From Streptococcus oralis (GTDB lineage: Bacteria > Bacillota > Bacilli > Lactobacillales > Streptococcaceae): DNA of 6,829 nt. Positions within the stretch are counted from its first letter, which is position 1, and every line of letters begins with the position of its first letter. The position numbers and the translations under genes were made by a program. Location of the stretch: the NCBI GenBank assembly GCA_937930605.1, contig CALHBZ010000176.1:1-6829 (forward strand). Reading direction: 5' to 3'. Below, piece by piece: positions 5,904 to 6,829 of this stretch. Under the pieces are notes generated by a model. The model was not told the DNA's origin. It made no database searches and saw only the letters and a program-made list of their open reading frames with translations.

Positions 5904-6726
5904 ACTCCCAAAAGTCATCAAAGACGGTGATGGGTAGGTGACGTTTGTGTTGGCCTTTATGCCACCAGTTTTCAATAATCGCTTGGGCTTCTGGGCTGAT
6001 TGTTTTGCCTTCTAGGTAGTCATCAATCTCTGCATAAGTGACTCCGAGAGCGACTTCGTCAGCCAAGCCTGGCTTATCTTCTTCAAGGTCTGCGATGGGT
6101 ACTTTTTCATAGAGGGCAGGATCTGCTCCAAGTTCTTTCAATAGTTGTTTTCCTTGGCGTTTATTGAGTCGGTAAAGAGGGAGAATGTCCGCACCACCGT
6201 CACCAAACTTAGTAAAGAAACCTGTGATATTTTCAGCTGCATGGTCTGTTCCAATGACCGCTCCGCTATGTGCTCCTGCTAGCGCATATTGGGCAATCAT
6301 ACGACTACGAGCCTTGATATTTCCTTTATTAAAATCCGTCATTGGACTGCCTGTAGCTTCTACTGCTAAGGCCATGGCATCAACAGAATCTTTTATATTC
6401 ACCACTAAACTGACGTCTGGTTGGATGAAAGCAAGGGCTTTTTGGGCATCCTCTTTGTCAGCTTGGACTCCATAAGGTAGGCGGACAGCAATAAATTTGT
6501 AGCTATCATCACCAGTTTCTGCTCGCATTTCTTCCATAGCTAATTGTGCCAAGCGCCCCGCTAAAGTCGAGTCCTGTCCTCCAGAAATTCCTAGTACAAA
6601 ACTTTTAAGGAAGGGATGTTTTTTCAAGTATCTCTTTAAGAAATCAATGGAACGACGGATTTCTTCCTGGGCGTCAATCACTGGCTTGACACCTAGTTGT
6701 TGGATAATGGTCTCTTGCAAACTCAT
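5902..6726 (-). CDS. nadE: NH3-dependent NAD+ synthetase
   Basis: A 274-residue cytoplasmic enzyme that amidates deamido-NAD to NAD using ATP and ammonia, the last step of NAD synthesis. The length is that of the stand-alone ammonia-dependent type, with no glutaminase domain. The PP-loop is [10 protein letters not shown] (46-54; S48, G49, G50, D52, S53). Other family motifs are GNIKARSRM (135-143), GTDHAAEN (159-166), [10 protein letters not shown] (171-180), the [20 protein letters not shown] stretch (212-231) and a C-terminal KRHLP (261-265). The ATG overlaps the pncB stop as ATGA. AAGGAG lies about eight bases upstream inside pncB, so translation is probably coupled. Pairing with pncB makes a nicotinate salvage operon. 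Confidence 0.97.
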   Translation of the reverse strand: MSLQETIIQQLGVKPVIDAQEEIRRSIDFLKRYLKKHPFLKSFVLGISGGQDSTLAGRLAQLAMEEMRAETGDDSYKFIAVRLPYGVQADKEDAQKALAFIQPDVSLVVNIKDSVDAMALAVEATGSPMTDFNKGNIKARSRMIAQYALAGAHSGAVIGTDHAAENITGFFTKFGDGGADILPLYRLNKRQGKQLLKELGADPALYEKVPIADLEEDKPGLADEVALGVTYAEIDDYLEGKTISPEAQAIIENWWHKGQHKRHLPITVFDDFWE

Positions 6727-6829
6727 TCTTCTTCTCCTTCGCCAAGGGCTTCCTTGCGCATCTTATCAATCAAATCCATCTTATCTTGCCAAATATCACG
6801 CGCCAAATCTACTGGATAGTGCTGTGGAT
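6723..6829 (-). CDS. pncB: Nicotinate phosphoribosyltransferase, C-terminal end (cut by window edge)
   Basis: The frame runs from the right edge to a TGA at 6725-6723 and gives 34 residues, including [20 protein letters not shown] and ending in an acidic GEGEEE tail. The [13 protein letters not shown] pattern is how I recognise the C-terminus of bacterial PncB. PncB converts nicotinate and PRPP to nicotinate mononucleotide, feeding NAD synthesis. The four-base overlap with nadE and the standard pncB-nadE order in streptococci support the call. The catalytic core is outside the window. Confidence 0.85.
   Translation of the reverse strand, partial: PQHYPVDLARDIWQDKMDLIDKMRKEALGEGEEE

Noticed and set aside
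6185..6475. Plus-strand open frame of 96 codons opposite nadE
   Set aside because: It is antisense to the conserved NadE core and has low-complexity Ala/Ser composition typical of a shadow frame.

Overview
The window looks like chromosome of a mitis-group Streptococcus (S. mitis, S. oralis, S. pseudopneumoniae or a close relative of S. pneumoniae). The base composition is AT-rich and Firmicute-like, Shine-Dalgarno sites are strong, and the proteins match pneumococcal families in length and motif (370-aa MsrA-MsrB fusion, 563-aa YesM-type kinase, 274-aa NadE). All real genes lie on the minus strand, so transcription runs from high to low coordinates. No mobile element, CRISPR array, tRNA or rRNA is visible.

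In transcription order, the right part (6829-5881) holds the 3' end of pncB and all of nadE. They overlap by ATGA and form an NAD salvage pair (nicotinate to nicotinate mononucleotide, then deamido-NAD to NAD). A strong terminator follows nadE. A leader containing several hairpins (5881-5811) comes next, then a RimJ/RimL-type GNAT acetyltransferase (5793-5245) with its own terminator (5220-5193).

The centre (5115-2668) is a three-gene extracellular redox-repair operon. It comprises CcdA (membrane electron carrier), a TlpA-like thioredoxin lipoprotein (Etrx1-like) and a membrane-anchored MsrA-MsrB fusion. Electrons should flow from cytoplasmic thioredoxin through CcdA and the lipoprotein to MsrAB, which repairs oxidised methionines on surface proteins.

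The left part (2635-150) is a two-component system: a YesN-like response regulator with an AraC-type DNA-binding domain, and a YesM-like sensor kinase with an extracellular Cache-type domain. They overlap by ATGA, have an extended -10 promoter and end in a terminator whose stem contains the kinase stop codon. This pair corresponds to pneumococcal TCS09 (RR09/HK09, also called ZmpR/ZmpS). At the far left, a separate strong promoter drives a gene truncated by the window edge, whose first 21 codons resemble the UPF0340/DUF436 family.

Every gene belongs to a recognisable family. The less ordinary signals are regulatory and positional. A motif is shared by the promoter regions of the redox operon and the two-component operon. 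A palindrome sits at the -35 position of the regulator promoter. The leader after nadE carries a 51-base-offset direct repeat within a hairpin series. Two gene blocks that I recall as far apart in S. pneumoniae TIGR4 are joined here.
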